DNA of 64,000 nt from Hippasteria phrygiana. Its lineage: Eukaryota > Echinodermata > Asteroidea > Valvatida > Goniasteridae. The translations under genes were made by a program, and so were the position numbers. The stretch spans positions 7,378,001-7,442,000 of the forward strand of contig JAZGUH010000103.1 of NCBI GenBank assembly GCA_037893225.1. The letters run 5' to 3'. Below the pieces are notes generated by a model that was given only the letters and a program-made list of their open reading frames with translations, searched no databases and was not told the origin of the DNA. Every line of letters starts with the position of its first letter. The stretch's first letter is position 1. Shown in pieces: positions 16,846 to 31,173 of the stretch.

Positions 16846-19712
16846 GTGCAGTTATGCGGGAATGCAGAAAAATTACTTCGAAAAACCTACTCGCTTATCT
16901 CGGCCACCATTCGGCTGAACTTGGGTCTGAGGAGCTGGATATTGGTCTGGATGTTGCTGAGAAGTCACTCTTTCCAACAGTATCAAGATTGTGCGCAATT
17001 TCGGTCAACATCGGGTCGAAAAACGGCGTCATTTGGGGCCCAAGTTGCGTGGTGGGGGTGTCGGATAGTCCTATTGTATAGCATGTGCAGTTATGCGGGA
17101 ATGCAGAAAAATTACTTCGAAAAACCTACTCGCTTATCTCGGCCACCATTCGGCTGAACTTGGGTCTGAGGAGCTGGATATTGGTCTGGATGTTGCTGAG
17201 AAGTCACTCTTTCCAACAGTATCAAGATTGTGCGCAATTTCGTTCAACATCGGGTCGAAAAACGGCGTCATTTGGGGCCCAAGTTGCGTGGTGGGGGTGT
17301 CGGCTAGTCCCATTGTATAGCATGTGCAGTTATGCGGGAATGCAGAAAGATTACTTCGAAAAACCTACTCGCTTATCTCGGCCACTATCCGGCTGAACGT
17401 GGGTCTGAAGAGCTGGATATTTGTCTGGATGTTGCTGAGAAGTCACTCTTTCCAACAGTATCAAGATTGTGCGCAATTTCGGTCAACATCGGGTCGAAAA
17501 ACGGCGTCATTTGGGGCCCATGTTGCGTGGTGGGGGTGTCGGCTAGTCCCATTGTATAGCATGTGCAGTTATGCGGGAATGCAGACAAATTACTTCAAAA
17601 AACCTACTCGCTTATCTCGGCCACTATTCGGCTGAACTTGGGTCTGAGGAGCTGGATATTGGTCTGGATGTTGCTGAGAAGTCACTCTTTCCAACAGTAT
17701 CAAGATTGTGCGCAATTTCGTTCAACATCGGGTCGAGAAACGGCGTCATTTGGGGCCCAAGTTGCGTGGTGGGGGTGTCGGCTAGTCCCATTGTATAGCA
17801 TGTGCAGTTATGCGGGAATGCAGAAAGATTACTTCGAAAAACCTACTCGCTTATCTCGGCCACTATCCGGCTGAACTTGGTTCTGAAGAGCTGGATATTT
17901 GTCTGGATGTTGCTGAGAAGTCACTCTTTCCAACAGTATCAAGATTGTGCGCAATTTCGGTCAACATCGGGTCGAAAAACGGCGTCATTTGGGGCCCATG
18001 TTGCGTGGTGGGGGTGTCGGCTAGTCCTATTGTATAGCATGTGCAGTTATGCGGGAATGCAGACAAATTACTTCGAAAAACCTACTCGCTTATCTCGGCC
18101 ACCATTCGGCTGAACTTGGGTCTGAGGAGCTGGATATTGGTCTGGATGTTGCTGAGAAGTCACTCTTTCCAACAGTATCAAGATTGTGCGCAATTTCGTT
18201 CAACATCGGGTCGAAAAACGGCGTCATTTGGGGCCCAAGTTGCGTGGTGGGGGTGTCGGCTAGTCCATTGTATAGCATGTGCAGTTATGCGGGAATGCAG
18301 AAAGATTACTTCGAAAAACCTACTCGCTTATCTCGGCCACTATCCGGCTGAACGTGGGTCTGAAGAGCTGGATATTTGTCTGGATGTTGCTGAGAAGTCA
18401 CTCTTTCCAACAGTAGCAAGATTGTGCGCAATTTCGGTCAACATCGGGTCGAAAAACGGCGTCATTTGGGGCCCATGTTGCGTGGTGGGGGTGTCGGCTA
18501 GGCCTATTGTATAGCATGTGCAGTTATGCGGGAATGCAGAAAAATTACTTCGAAAAACCTACTCGCTTATCTCGGCCACCATTCGGCTGAACTTGGGTCT
18601 GAGGAGCTGGATATTGGTCTGGATGTTGCTGAGAAGTCACTCTTTCCAACAGTATCAAGATTGTGCGCAATTTCGGTCAACATCGGGTCGAAAAACGGCG
18701 TCATTTGGGGCCCAAGTTGCGTGGTGGGGGTGTCGGATAGTCCTATTGTATAGCATGTGCAGTTATGCGGGAATGCAGAAAAATTACTTCGAAAAACCTA
18801 CTCGCTTATCTCGGCCACCATTCGGCTGAACTTGGGTCTGAGGAGCTGGATATTGGTCTGGATGTTGCTGAGAAGTCACTCTTTCCAACAGTATCAAGAT
18901 TGTGCGCAATTTCGTTCAACATCGGGTCGAAAAACGGCGTCATTTGGGGCCCAAGTTGCGTGGTGGGGGTGTCGGCTAGTCCCATTGTATAGCATGTGCA
19001 GTTATGCGGGAATGCAGAAAGATTACTTCGAAAAACCTACTCGCTTATCTCGGCCACTATCCGGCTGAACGTGGGTCTGAAGAGCTGGATATTTGTCTGG
19101 ATGTTGCTGAGAAGTCACTCTTTCCAACAGTATCAAGATTGTGCGCAATTTCGGTCAACATCGGGTCGAAAAACGGCGTCATTTGGGGCCCATGTTGCGT
19201 GGTGGGGGTGTCGGCTAGTCCCATTGTATAGCATGTGCAGTTATGCGGGAATGCAGACAAATTACTTCAAAAAACCTACTCGCTTATCTCGGCCACTATT
19301 CGGCTGAACTTGGGTCTGAGGAGCTGGATATTGGTCTGGATGTTGCTGAGAAGTCACTCTTTCCAACAGTATCAAGATTGTGCGCAATTTCGTTCAACAT
19401 CGGGTCGAGAAACGGCGTCATTTGGGGCCCAAGTTGCGTGGTGGGGGTGTCGGCTAGTCCCATTGTATAGCATGTGCAGTTATGCGGGAATGCAGAAAGA
19501 TTACTTCGAAAAACCTACTCGCTTATCTCGGCCACTATCCGGCTGAACTTGGTTCTGAAGAGCTGGATATTTGTCTGGATGTTGCTGAGAAGTCACTCTT
19601 TCCAACAGTATCAAGATTGTGCGCAATTTCGGTCAACATCGGGTCGAAAAACGGCGTCATTTGGGGCCCATGTTGCGTGGTGGGGGTGTCGGCTAGTCCT
19701 ATTGTATAGCAT
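16846..19712. repeat. Seven-monomer (1672-bp) tandem duplication
   Basis: The series starting near 16846, 17085, 17324, 17563 and 17802 recurs at 18518, 18757, 18996, 19235 and 19474. The marker variants ACTTCAAAAAACC, GGTCGAGAAACGG and AACTTGGTTCTG occur in both units in the same order. A further copy of the first four monomers lies at 15890-16845, giving a 956-bp offset. Confidence 0.8.
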
Positions 19713-22700
19713 GTGCAGTTATGCGGGAATGCAGACAAATTACTTCGAAAAACCTACTCGCTTATCTCGGCCACCATTCGGCTGAACTTGGGTCTGAGGA
19801 GCTGGATATTGGTCTGGATGTTGCTGAGAAGTCACTCTTTCCAACAGTATCAAGATTGTGCGCAATTTCGTTCAACATCGGGTCGAAAAACGGCGTCATT
19901 TGGGGCCCAAGTTGCGTGGTGGGAGTGTCGGCTAGTCCTATTGTATAGCATGTGCAGTTATGCGGGAATGCAGAAAAATTACTTCGAAAAACCTACTCGC
20001 TTATCTCGGCCACCATTCGGCTGAACTTGGGTCTGAGGAGCTGGATATTGGTCTGGATGTTGCTGAGAAGTCACTCTTTCCAACAGTATCAAGATTGTGT
20101 GCAATTTCGATCAACATCGGGTCGAAAAACGGCGTCATTTGGGGCCCAAGTTGCGTGGTGAGGGTGTCGGCTAATCCCATTGTATAGCATGTGCAGTTAT
20201 GCGGGAATGCAGAAAGATTACTTCGAAAAACCTACTCGCTTATCTCGGCCACTATCCGGCTGAACGTGGGTCTGAGGAGCTGGATATTGGTCTGGATGTT
20301 GCTGAGAAGTCACTCTTTCCAACAGTATCAAGATTGTGCGCAATTTCGATCAACATCGGGTCGAAAAACGGCGTCATTTGGGGCCCAAGTTGCGTGGTGA
20401 GGGTGTCGGCTAATCCCATTGTATAGCATGTGCAGTTATGCGGGAATGCAGAAAGATTACTTCGAAAAACCTACTCGCTTATCTCGGCCACTATCCGGCT
20501 GAACGTGGGTCTGAAGAGCTGGATATTTGTCTGGATGTTGCTGAGAAGTCACTCTTTCCAACAGTATCAAGATTGTGCGCAATTTCGATCAACATCGGGT
20601 CGAAAAACGGCGTCATTTGGGGCCCAAGTTGCGTGGTGAGGGTGTCGGCTAATCCCATTGTATAGCATGTGCAGTTATGCGGGAATGCAGAAAGATTACT
20701 TCGAAAAACCTACTCGCTTATCTCGGCCACTATCCGGCTGAACGTGGGTCTGAAGAGCTGGATATTTGTCTGGATGTTGCTGAGAAGTCACTCTTTCCAA
20801 CAGTATCAAGATTGTGCGCAATTTCGTTCAACATCGGGTCGAAAAACGGCGTCATTTGGGGCCCATGTTGCGTGGTGGGGGTGTCGGCTAGTCCTATTGT
20901 ATAGCATGTGCAGTTATACGGGAATGCAGAAAAATTACTTTGAAAAACCTACTCGCTTATCTCGGCCACTATCCGGCTGAACGTGGGTCTGAAGAGCTGG
21001 ATATTTGTCTGGATGTTGCTGAGAAGTCACTCTTTCCAACAGTATCAAGATTGTGCGCAATTTCGGTCAACATCGGGTCGAAAAACGGCGTCATTTGGGG
21101 CCCATGTTGCGTGGTGGGGGTGTCGGCTAGTCCCATTGTATAGCATGTGCAGTTATGCGGGAATGCAGACAAATTACTTCAAAAAACCTACTCGCTTATC
21201 TCGGCCACTATTCGGCTGAACTTGGGTCTGAGGAGCTGGATATTGGTCTGGATGTTGCTGAGAAGTCACTCTTTCCAACAGTATCAAGATTGTGCGCAAT
21301 TTCGTTCAACATCGGGTCGAGAAACGGCGTCATTTGGGGCCCAAGTTGCGTGGTGGGGGTGTCGGCTAGTCCCATTGTATAGCATGTGCAGTTATGCGGG
21401 AATGCAGAAAGATTACTTCGAAAAACCTACTCGCTTATCTCGGCCACTATCCGGCTGAACTTGGTTCTGAAGAGCTGGATATTTGTCTGGATGTTGCTGA
21501 GAAGTCACTCTTTCCAACAGTATCAAGATTGTGCGCAATTTCGGTCAACATCGGGTCGAAAAACGGCGTCATTTGGGGCCCATGTTGCGTGGTGGGGGTG
21601 TCGGCTAGTCCTATTGTATAGCATGTGCAGTTATGCGGGAATGCAGACAAATTACTTCGAAAAACCTACTCGCTTATCTCGGCCACCATTCGGCTGAACT
21701 TGGGTCTGAGGAGCTGGATATTGGTCTGGATGTTGCTGAGAAGTCACTCTTTCCAACAGTATCAAGATTGTGCGCAATTTCGTTCAACATCGGGTCGAAA
21801 AACGGCGTCATTTGGGGCCCAAGTTGCGTGGTGGGGGTGTCGGCTAGTCCATTGTATAGCATGTGCAGTTATGCGGGAATGCAGAAAGATTACTTCGAAA
21901 AACCTACTCGCTTATCTCGGCCACTATCCGGCTGAACGTGGGTCTGAAGAGCTGGATATTTGTCTGGATGTTGCTGAGAAGTCACTCTTTCCAACAGTAG
22001 CAAGATTGTGCGCAATTTCGGTCAACATCGGGTCGAAAAACGGCGTCATTTGGGGCCCATGTTGCGTGGTGGGGGTGTCGGCTAGGCCTATTGTATAGCA
22101 TGTGCAGTTATGCGGGAATGCAGAAAAATTACTTCGAAAAACCTACTCGCTTATCTCGGCCACCATTCGGCTGAACTTGGGTCTGAGGAGCTGGATATTG
22201 GTCTGGATGTTGCTGAGAAGTCACTCTTTCCAACAGTATCAAGATTGTGCGCAATTTCGGTCAACATCGGGTCGAAAAACGGCGTCATTTGGGGCCCAAG
22301 TTGCGTGGTGGGGGTGTCGGATAGTCCTATTGTATAGCATGTGCAGTTATGCGGGAATGCAGAAAAATTACTTCGAAAAACCTACTCGCTTATCTCGGCC
22401 ACCATTCGGCTGAACTTGGGTCTGAGGAGCTGGATATTGGTCTGGATGTTGCTGAGAAGTCACTCTTTCCAACAGTATCAAGATTGTGCGCAATTTCGTT
22501 CAACATCGGGTCGAAAAACGGCGTCATTTGGGGCCCAAGTTGCGTGGTGGGGGTGTCGGCTAGTCCCATTGTATAGCATGTGCAGTTATGCGGGAATGCA
22601 GAAAGATTACTTCGAAAAACCTACTCGCTTATCTCGGCCACTATCCGGCTGAACGTGGGTCTGAAGAGCTGGATATTTGTCTGGATGTTGCTGAGAAGTC

Positions 22701-24530
22701 ACTCTTTCCAACAGTATCAAGATTGTGCGCAATTTCGGTCAACATCGGGTCGAAAAACGGCGTCATTTGGGGCCCATGTTGCGTGGTGGGGGTGTCGGCT
22801 AGTCCCATTGTATAGCATGTGCAGTTATGCGGGAATGCAGACAAATTACTTCAAAAAACCTACTCGCTTATCTCGGCCACTATTCGGCTGAACTTGGGTC
22901 TGAGGAGCTGGATATTGGTCTGGATGTTGCTGAGAAGTCACTCTTTCCAACAGTATCAAGATTGTGCGCAATTTCGTTCAACATCGGGTCGAGAAACGGC
23001 GTCATTTGGGGCCCAAGTTGCGTGGTGGGGGTGTCGGCTAGTCCCATTGTATAGCATGTGCAGTTATGCGGGAATGCAGAAAGATTACTTCGAAAAACCT
23101 ACTCGCTTATCTCGGCCACTATCCGGCTGAACTTGGTTCTGAAGAGCTGGATATTTGTCTGGATGTTGCTGAGAAGTCACTCTTTCCAACAGTATCAAGA
23201 TTGTGCGCAATTTCGGTCAACATCGGGTCGAAAAACGGCGTCATTTGGGGCCCATGTTGCGTGGTGGGGGTGTCGGCTAGTCCTATTGTATAGCATGTGC
23301 AGTTATGCGGGAATGCAGACAAATTACTTCGAAAAACCTACTCGCTTATCTCGGCCACCATTCGGCTGAACTTGGGTCTGAGGAGCTGGATATTGGTCTG
23401 GATGTTGCTGAGAAGTCACTCTTTCCAACAGTATCAAGATTGTGCGCAATTTCGTTCAACATCGGGTCGAAAAACGGCGTCATTTGGGGCCCAAGTTGCG
23501 TGGTGGGAGTGTCGGCTAGTCCTATTGTATAGCATGTGCAGTTATGCGGGAATGCAGAAAAATTACTTCGAAAAACCTACTCGCTTATCTCGGCCACCAT
23601 TCGGCTGAACTTGGGTCTGAGGAGCTGGATATTGGTCTGGATGTTGCTGAGAAGTCACTCTTTCCAACAGTATCAAGATTGTGTGCAATTTCGATCAACA
23701 TCGGGTCGAAAAACGGCGTCATTTGGGGCCCAAGTTGCGTGGTGAGGGTGTCGGCTAATCCCATTGTATAGCATGTGCAGTTATGCGGGAATGCAGAAAG
23801 ATTACTTCGAAAAACCTACTCGCTTATCTCGGCCACTATCCGGCTGAACGTGGGTCTGAGGAGCTGGATATTGGTCTGGATGTTGCTGAGAAGTCACTCT
23901 TTCCAACAGTATCAAGATTGTGCGCAATTTCGATCAACATCGGGTCGAAAAACGGCGTCATTTGGGGCCCAAGTTGCGTGGTGAGGGTGTCGGCTAATCC
24001 CATTGTATAGCATGTGCAGTTATGCGGGAATGCAGAAAGATTACTTCGAAAAACCTACTCGCTTATCTCGGCCACTATCCGGCTGAACGTGGGTCTGAAG
24101 AGCTGGATATTTGTCTGGATGTTGCTGAGAAGTCACTCTTTCCAACAGTATCAAGATTGTGCGCAATTTCGATCAACATCGGGTCGAAAAACGGCGTCAT
24201 TTGGGGCCCAAGTTGCGTGGTGAGGGTGTCGGCTAATCCCATTGTATAGCATGTGCAGTTATGCGGGAATGCAGAAAGATTACTTCGAAAAACCTACTCG
24301 CTTATCTCGGCCACTATCCGGCTGAACGTGGGTCTGAAGAGCTGGATATTTGTCTGGATGTTGCTGAGAAGTCACTCTTTCCAACAGTATCAAGATTGTG
24401 CGCAATTTCGTTCAACATCGGGTCGAAAAACGGCGTCATTTGGGGCCCATGTTGCGTGGTGGGGGTGTCGGCTAGTCCTATTGTATAGCATGTGCAGTTA
24501 TACGGGAATGCAGAAAAATTACTTTGAAAA
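17563..24530. repeat. Fifteen-monomer (3584-bp) tandem duplication
   Basis: The block from about 17563 to 20950 recurs at about 21147 to 24534. Corresponding monomer starts (17563/21147, 18518/22102, 19713/23297, 19952/23536, 20191/23775, 20430/24014, 20669/24253) all differ by 3584. The run of GTGGTGAGGGTGTCGGCTAAT variants and the GTGGTGGGAGTGTCGG variant occur only in these two blocks. The 1672-bp duplication is nested inside, so events were layered in time. Confidence 0.88.
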
Positions 24531-26911
24531 ACCTACTCGCTTATCTCGGCCACCATTCGGCTGAACTTGGGTCTGAGGAGCTGGATATTTGTCTGGATGT
24601 TGCTGAGAAGTCACTCTTTCCAACATTATCAAGATTGTGCGCAATTTCGGTCAACATCGGGTCGAAAAACGGCGTCATTTGGGGCCCATGTTGCGTGGTG
24701 GGGGTGTCGGCTAGTCCCATTGTATAGCATGTGCAGTTATGCGGGAATGCAGACAAATTACTTCGAAAAACCTACTCGCTTATCTCGGCCACTATTCGGC
24801 TGAACTTGGGTCTGAGGAGCTGGATATTGGTCTGGATGTTGCTGAGAAGTCACTCTTTCCAACAGTATCAAGATTGTGCGCAATTTCGTTCAACATCGGG
24901 TCGAAAAACGGCGTCATTTGGGGCCCAAGTTGCGTGGTGGGGGTGTCGGCTAGTACCATTGTATAGCATGTGCAGTTATGCGGGAATGCAGAAAGATTAC
25001 TTCGAAAAACCTACTCGCTTATCTCGGCCACTATCCGGCTGAACTTGGGTCTGAAGAGCTGGATATTTGTCTGGATGTTGCTGAGAAGTCACTCTTTCCA
25101 ACAGTATCAAGATTGTGCGCAATTTCGGTCAACATCGGGTCGAAAAACGGCGTCATTTGGGGCCCATGTTGCGTGGTGGGGGTGTCGGCTAGTCCTATTG
25201 TATAGCATGTGCAGTTATGCGGGAATGCAGACAAATTACTTCGAAAAACCTACTCGCTTATCTCGGCCACCATTCGGCTGAACTTGGGTCTGAGGAGCTG
25301 GTTATTGGTCTGGATGTTGCTGAGAAGTCACTCTTTCCAACAGTATCAAGATTGTGCGCAATTTCGTTCAACATCGGGTCGAAAAACGGCGTCATTTGGG
25401 GCCCAAGTTGCGTGGTGGGGGTGTCGGCTAGTCCATTGTATAGCATGTGCAGTTATGCGGGAATGCAGAAAGATTACTTCGAAAAACCTACTCGCTTATC
25501 TCGGCCACTATCCGGCTGAACGTGCGTCTGAAGAGCTGGATATTTGTCTGGATGTTGCTGAGAAATCACTCTTTCCAACAGTAGCAAGATTGTGCGCAAT
25601 TTCGGTCAACATCGGGTCGAAAAACGGCGTCATTTGGGGCCCATGTTGCGTGGTGGGGGTGTCGGCTAGTCCTATTGTATAGCATGTGCAGTTATACGGG
25701 AATGCAGAAAAATTACTTTGAAAAACCTACTCGCTTATCTCGGCCACCATTCGGCTGAACTTGGGTCTGAGGAGCTGGATATTTGTCTGGATGTTGCTGA
25801 GAAGTCACTCTTTCCAACATTATCAAGATTGTGCGCAATTTCGGTCAACATCGGGTCGAAAAACGGCGTCATTTGGGGCCCATGTTGCGTGGTGGGGGTG
25901 TCGGCTAGTCCCATTGTATAGCATGTGCAGTTATGCGGGAATGCAGACAAATTACTTCGAAAAACCTACTCGCTTATCTCGGCCACTATTCGGCTGAACT
26001 TGGGTCTGAGGAGCTGGATATTGGTCTGGATGTTGCTGAGAAGTCACTCTTTCCAACAGTATCAAGATTGTGCGCAATTTCGTTCAACATCGGGTCGAAA
26101 AACGGCGTCATTTGGGGCCCAAGTTGCGTGGTGGGGGTGTCGGCTAGTACCATTGTATAGCATGTGCAGTTATGCGGGAATGCAGAAAGATTACTTCGAA
26201 AAACCTACTCGCTTATCTCGGCCACTATCCGGCTGAACTTGGGTCTGAAGAGCTGGATATTTGTCTGGATGTTGCTGAGAAGTCACTCTTTCCAACAGTA
26301 TCAAGATTGTGCGCAATTTCGGTCAACATCGGGTCGAAAAACGGCGTCATTTGGGGCCCATGTTGCGTGGTGGGGGTGTCGGCTAGTCCTATTGTATAGC
26401 ATGTGCAGTTATGCGGGAATGCAGACAAATTACTTCGAAAAACCTACTCGCTTATCTCGGCCACCATTCGGCTGAACTTGGGTCTGAGGAGCTGGTTATT
26501 GGTCTGGATGTTGCTGAGAAGTCACTCTTTCCAACAGTATCAAGATTGTGCGCAATTTCGTTCAACATCGGGTCGAAAAACGGCGTCATTTGGGGCCCAA
26601 GTTGCGTGGTGGGGGTGTCGGCTAGTCCATTGTATAGCATGTGCAGTTATGCGGGAATGCAGAAAGATTACTTCGAAAAACCTACTCGCTTATCTCGGCC
26701 ACTATCCGGCTGAACGTGGGTCTGAAGAGCTGGATATTTGTCTGGATGTTGCTGAGAAATCACTCTTTCCAACAGTATCAAGATTGTGCGTAATTTCGGT
26801 CAACATCGGGTCGAAAAACGGCGTCATTTTGGGCCCATGTTGCGTGGTGGGGGTGTCGGCTAGTCCTATTGTATAGCATGTGCAGTTATGCGGGAATGCA
26901 GACAAATTACT
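24524..26911. repeat. Five-monomer (1194-bp) tandem duplication
   Basis: Monomers near 24524, 24731, 24970 and 25209 recur at 25718, 25925, 26164 and 26403. A private A-to-T change giving GAGCTGGTTATTGG sits at 25302 and 26496, exactly 1194 bp apart. A GAGAAATCACT change follows in both units. Confidence 0.85.
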
Positions 26912-27595
26912 TCGAAAAACCTACTCGCTTATCTCGGCCACTATTCGGCTGAACTTGGGTCTGAGGAGCTGGATATTGGTCTGGATGTTGCTGAGAAGTC
27001 ACTCTTTCCAACAGTATCAAGATTGTGCGCAATTTCGTTCAACATCGGGTCGAAAAACGGCGTCATTTGGGGCCCAAGTTGCGTGGTGGGGGTGTCGGCT
27101 AGTCCATTGTATAGCATGTGCAGTTATGCGGGAATGCAGAAAGATTACTTCGAAAAACCTACTCGCTTATCTCGGCCACTATCCGGCTGAACGTGGGTCT
27201 GAAGAGCTGGATATTTGTCTGGATGTTGCTGAGAAGTCACTCTTTCCAACAGTATCAAGATTGTGCGCAATTTCGGTCAACATTGGGTCGAAAAACGGCG
27301 TCATTTGGGGCCCATGTTGCGTGGTGGGGGTGTCGGCTAGTCCTATTGTATAGCATGTGCAGTTATGCGGGAATGCAGACAAATTACTTCGAAAAACCTA
27401 CTCGCTTATCTCGGCCACCATTCGGCTGAACTTGGGTCTGAGGAGCTGGATATTGGTCTGGATGTTGCTGAGAAGTCACTCTTTCCAACAGTATCAAGAT
27501 TGTGCGCAATTTCGATCAACATCGGGTCGAAAAACGGCGTCATTTGGGGCCCAAGTTGCGTGGTGGGGGTGTCGGCTAGTCCCATTGTATAGCAT

Positions 27596-29980
27596 GTGCA
27601 GTTATGCGGGAATGCAGAAAGATTACTTCGAAAAACCTACTCGCTTATCTCGGCCACTATCCGGCTGAACGTGGGTCTGAAGAGCTGGATATTTGTCTGG
27701 ATGTTGCTGAGAAGTCACTCTTTCCAACAGTATCAAGATTGTGCGCAATTTCGGTCAACATCGGGTCGAAAAACGGCGTCATTTGGGGCCCATGTTGCGT
27801 GGTGGGGGTGTCGGCTAGTCCTATTGTATAGCATGTGCAGTTATACGGGAATGCAGACAAATTACTTTGAAAAACCTACTCGCTTATCTCGGCCACCATT
27901 CGGCTGAACGTGGGTCTGAGGAGCTGGATATTGGTCTGGATGTTGCTGAGAAGTCACTCTTTCCAACAGTATCAAGATTGTGCGCAATTTCGTTCAACAT
28001 CGGGTCGAAAAACGGCGTCATTTGGGGCCCATGTTGCGTGGTGGGGTGTCGGCTAGTCTCATTGTATAGCATGTGCAGTTATGCGGGAATGCAGACAAAT
28101 TACTTCGAAAAACCTACTCGCTTATCTCGGCCACTATTCGGCTGAACTTGGGTCTGAGGAGCTGGATATTGGTCTGGATGTTGCTGAGAAGTCACTCTTT
28201 CCAACAGTATCAAGATTGTGCGCAATTTCGTTCAACATCGGGTCGAAAAACGGCGTCATTTGGGGCCCAAGTTGCGTGGTGGGGGTGTCGGCTAGTCCCA
28301 TTGTATAGCATGTGCAGTTATGCGGGAATGCAGAAAGATTACTTCGAAAAACCTACTCGCTTATCTCGGCCACTATCCGGCTGAACTTGGGTCTGAAGAG
28401 CTGGATATTTGTCTGAATGTTGCTGAGAAGTCACTCTTTCCAACAGTATCAAGATTGTGCGCAATTTCGGTCAACATCGGGTCGAAAAACGGCGTCATTT
28501 GGGGCCCATGTTGCGTGGTGGGGGTGTCGGCTAGTCCTATTGTATAGCATGTGCAGTTATGCGGGAATGCAGACAAATTACTTCGAAAAACCTACTCGCT
28601 TATCTCGGCCACCATTCGGCTGAACTTGGGTCTGAGGAGCTGGATATTGGTCTGGATGTTGCTGAGAAGTCACTCTTTCCAACAGTATCAAGATTGTGCG
28701 CAATTTCGTTCAACATCGGGTCGAAAAACGGCGTCATTTGGGGCCCAAGTTGCGTGGTGGGGGTGTCGGCTAGTCCATTGTATAGCATGTGCAGTTATGC
28801 GGGAATGCAGAAAGATTACTTCGAAAAACCTACTCGCTTATCTCGGCCACTATCCGGCTGAACGTGGGTCTGAAGAGCTGGATATTTGTCTGGATGTTGC
28901 TGAGAAATCACTCTTTCCAACAGTATCAAGATTGTGCGCAATTTCGGTCAACATCGGGTCGAAAAACGGCGTCATTTTGGGCCTATGTTGCGTGGTGGGG
29001 GTGTCGGCTAGTCCTATTGTATAGCATGTGCAGTTATGCGGGAATGCAGACAAATTACTTCGAAAAACCTACTCGCTTATCTCGGCCACTATTCGGCTGA
29101 ACTTGGGTCTGAGGAGCTGGATATTGGTCTGGATGTTGCTGAGAAGTCACTCTTTCCAACAGTATCAAGATTGTGCGCAATTTCGTTCAACATCGGGTCG
29201 AAAAACGGCGTCATTTGGGGCCCAAGTTGCGTGGTGGGGGTGTCGGCTAGTCCATTGTATAGCATGTGCAGTTATGCGGTTATGCAGAAAGATTACTTCG
29301 AAAAACCTACTCGCTTATCTCGGCCACTATCCGGCTGAACGTGGGTCTGAAGAGCTGGATATTTGTCTGGATGTTGCTGAGAAGTCACTCTTTCCAACAG
29401 TATCAAGATTGTGCGCAATTTCGATCAACATCGGGTCGAAAAACGGCGTCATTTGGGGCCCAAGTTGCGTGGTGGGGGTGTCGGCTAGTCCCATTGTATA
29501 GCATGTGCAGTTATGCGGGAATGCAGACAAATTACTTTGAAAAACCTACTCGCTTATCTCGGCCACCATTCGGCTGAACGTGGGTCTGAGGAGCTGGATA
29601 TTGGTCTGGATGTTGCTGAGAAGTCACTCTTTCCAACAGTATCAAGATTGTGCGCAATTTCGTTCAACATCGGGTCGAAAAACGGCGTCATTTGGGGCCC
29701 ATGTTGCGTGGTGGGGTGTCGGCTAGTCTCATTGTATAGCATGTGCAGTTATGTGGGAATGCAGACAAATTACTTCGAAAAACCTACTGGCTTATCTCGG
29801 CCACTATTCGGCTGAACTTGGGTCTGAGGAGCTGGATATTGGTCTGGATGTTGCTGAGAAGTCACTCTTTCCAACAGTATCAAGATTGTGCGCAATTTCG
29901 TTCAACATCGGGTCGAAAAACGGCGTCATTTGGGGCCCAAGTTGCGTGGTGGGGGTGTCGGCTAGTCCATTGTATAGCAT
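27596..29980. repeat. Seven-monomer (about 1670-bp) related block pair
   Basis: Monomers near 27596, 27867 and 28073 correspond to those near 29266, 29513 and 29743. Both units have the one-base deletion GTGGGGTGTCGG (near 28042 and 29712) together with a TAGTCTCATTG spacer, a combination I see only here. Confidence 0.75.
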
Positions 29981-31173
29981 GTGCAGTTATGCGGGAATGC
30001 AGAAAGATTACTTCGAAAAACCTACTCGCTTATCTCGGCCACTATCCGGCTGAACTTGGGTCTGAAGAGCTGGATATTTGTCTGGATGTTGCTGAGAAGT
30101 CACTCTTTCCAACAGTATCAAGATTGTGCGCAATTTCGTTCAACATCGGGTCGAAAAACGGCGTCATTTGGGGCCCATGTTGCGTGGTGGGGGTGTCGGC
30201 TAGTCATATTGTATAGCATGTGCAGTTATGCGGGAATGCAGAAAAATTACTTCGAAAAACCTACTCGCTTATCTCGGCCACCATTCGGCTGAACTTGGGT
30301 CTGAGGAGCTGGATATTTGTCTGGATGTTGCTGAGAAGTCACTCTTTCCAACAGTATCAAGATTGTGCGCAATTTCGGTCAACATCGGGTCGAAAAACGG
30401 CGTCATTTGGGGCCCATGTTGCGTGGTGGGGGTGTCGGCTAGTCCATTGTATAGCATGTGCAGTTATGCGGGAATGCAGAAAGATTACTTCGAAAAACCT
30501 ACTCGCTTATCTCGGCCACTATCCGGCTGAACTTGGGTCTGAAGAGCTGGATATTTGTCTGGATGTTGCTGAGAAGTCACTCTTTCCAACAGTATCAAGA
30601 TTGTGCGCAATTTCGTTCAACATCGGGTCGAAAAACGGCGTCATTTGGGGCCCATGTTGCGTGGTGGGGGTGTCGGCTAGTCATATTGTATAGCATGTGC
30701 AGTTATGCGGGAATGCAGACAAATTACTTCGAAAAACCTACTCGCTTATCTCGGCCACCATTCGGCTGAACTTGGGTCTGAAGAGCTGGATATTGGTCTG
30801 GATGTTGCTGAGAAGTCACTCTTTCCAACAGTATCAAGATTGTGCGCAATTTCGTTCAACATCGGGTCGAAAAACGGCGTCATTTAGGGCCCAAGTTGCG
30901 TGGTGGGGGTGTCGGCTAGTCTATTGTATAGCATGTGCAGTTATGCGGGAATGCAGAAAGATTACTTCGAAAAACCTACTCGCTTATCTCGGCCACTATC
31001 CGGCTGAACGTGGGTCTGAAGAGCTGGATATTTGTCTGGATGTTGCTGAGAAGTCACTCTTTCCAACAGTATCAAGATTGTGTGCAATTTCGGTCAACAT
31101 CGGGTCGAAAAACGGCGTCATTTGGGGCCCATGTTGCGTGGTGGGGGTGTCGGCTAGTCCTATTGTATAGCAT

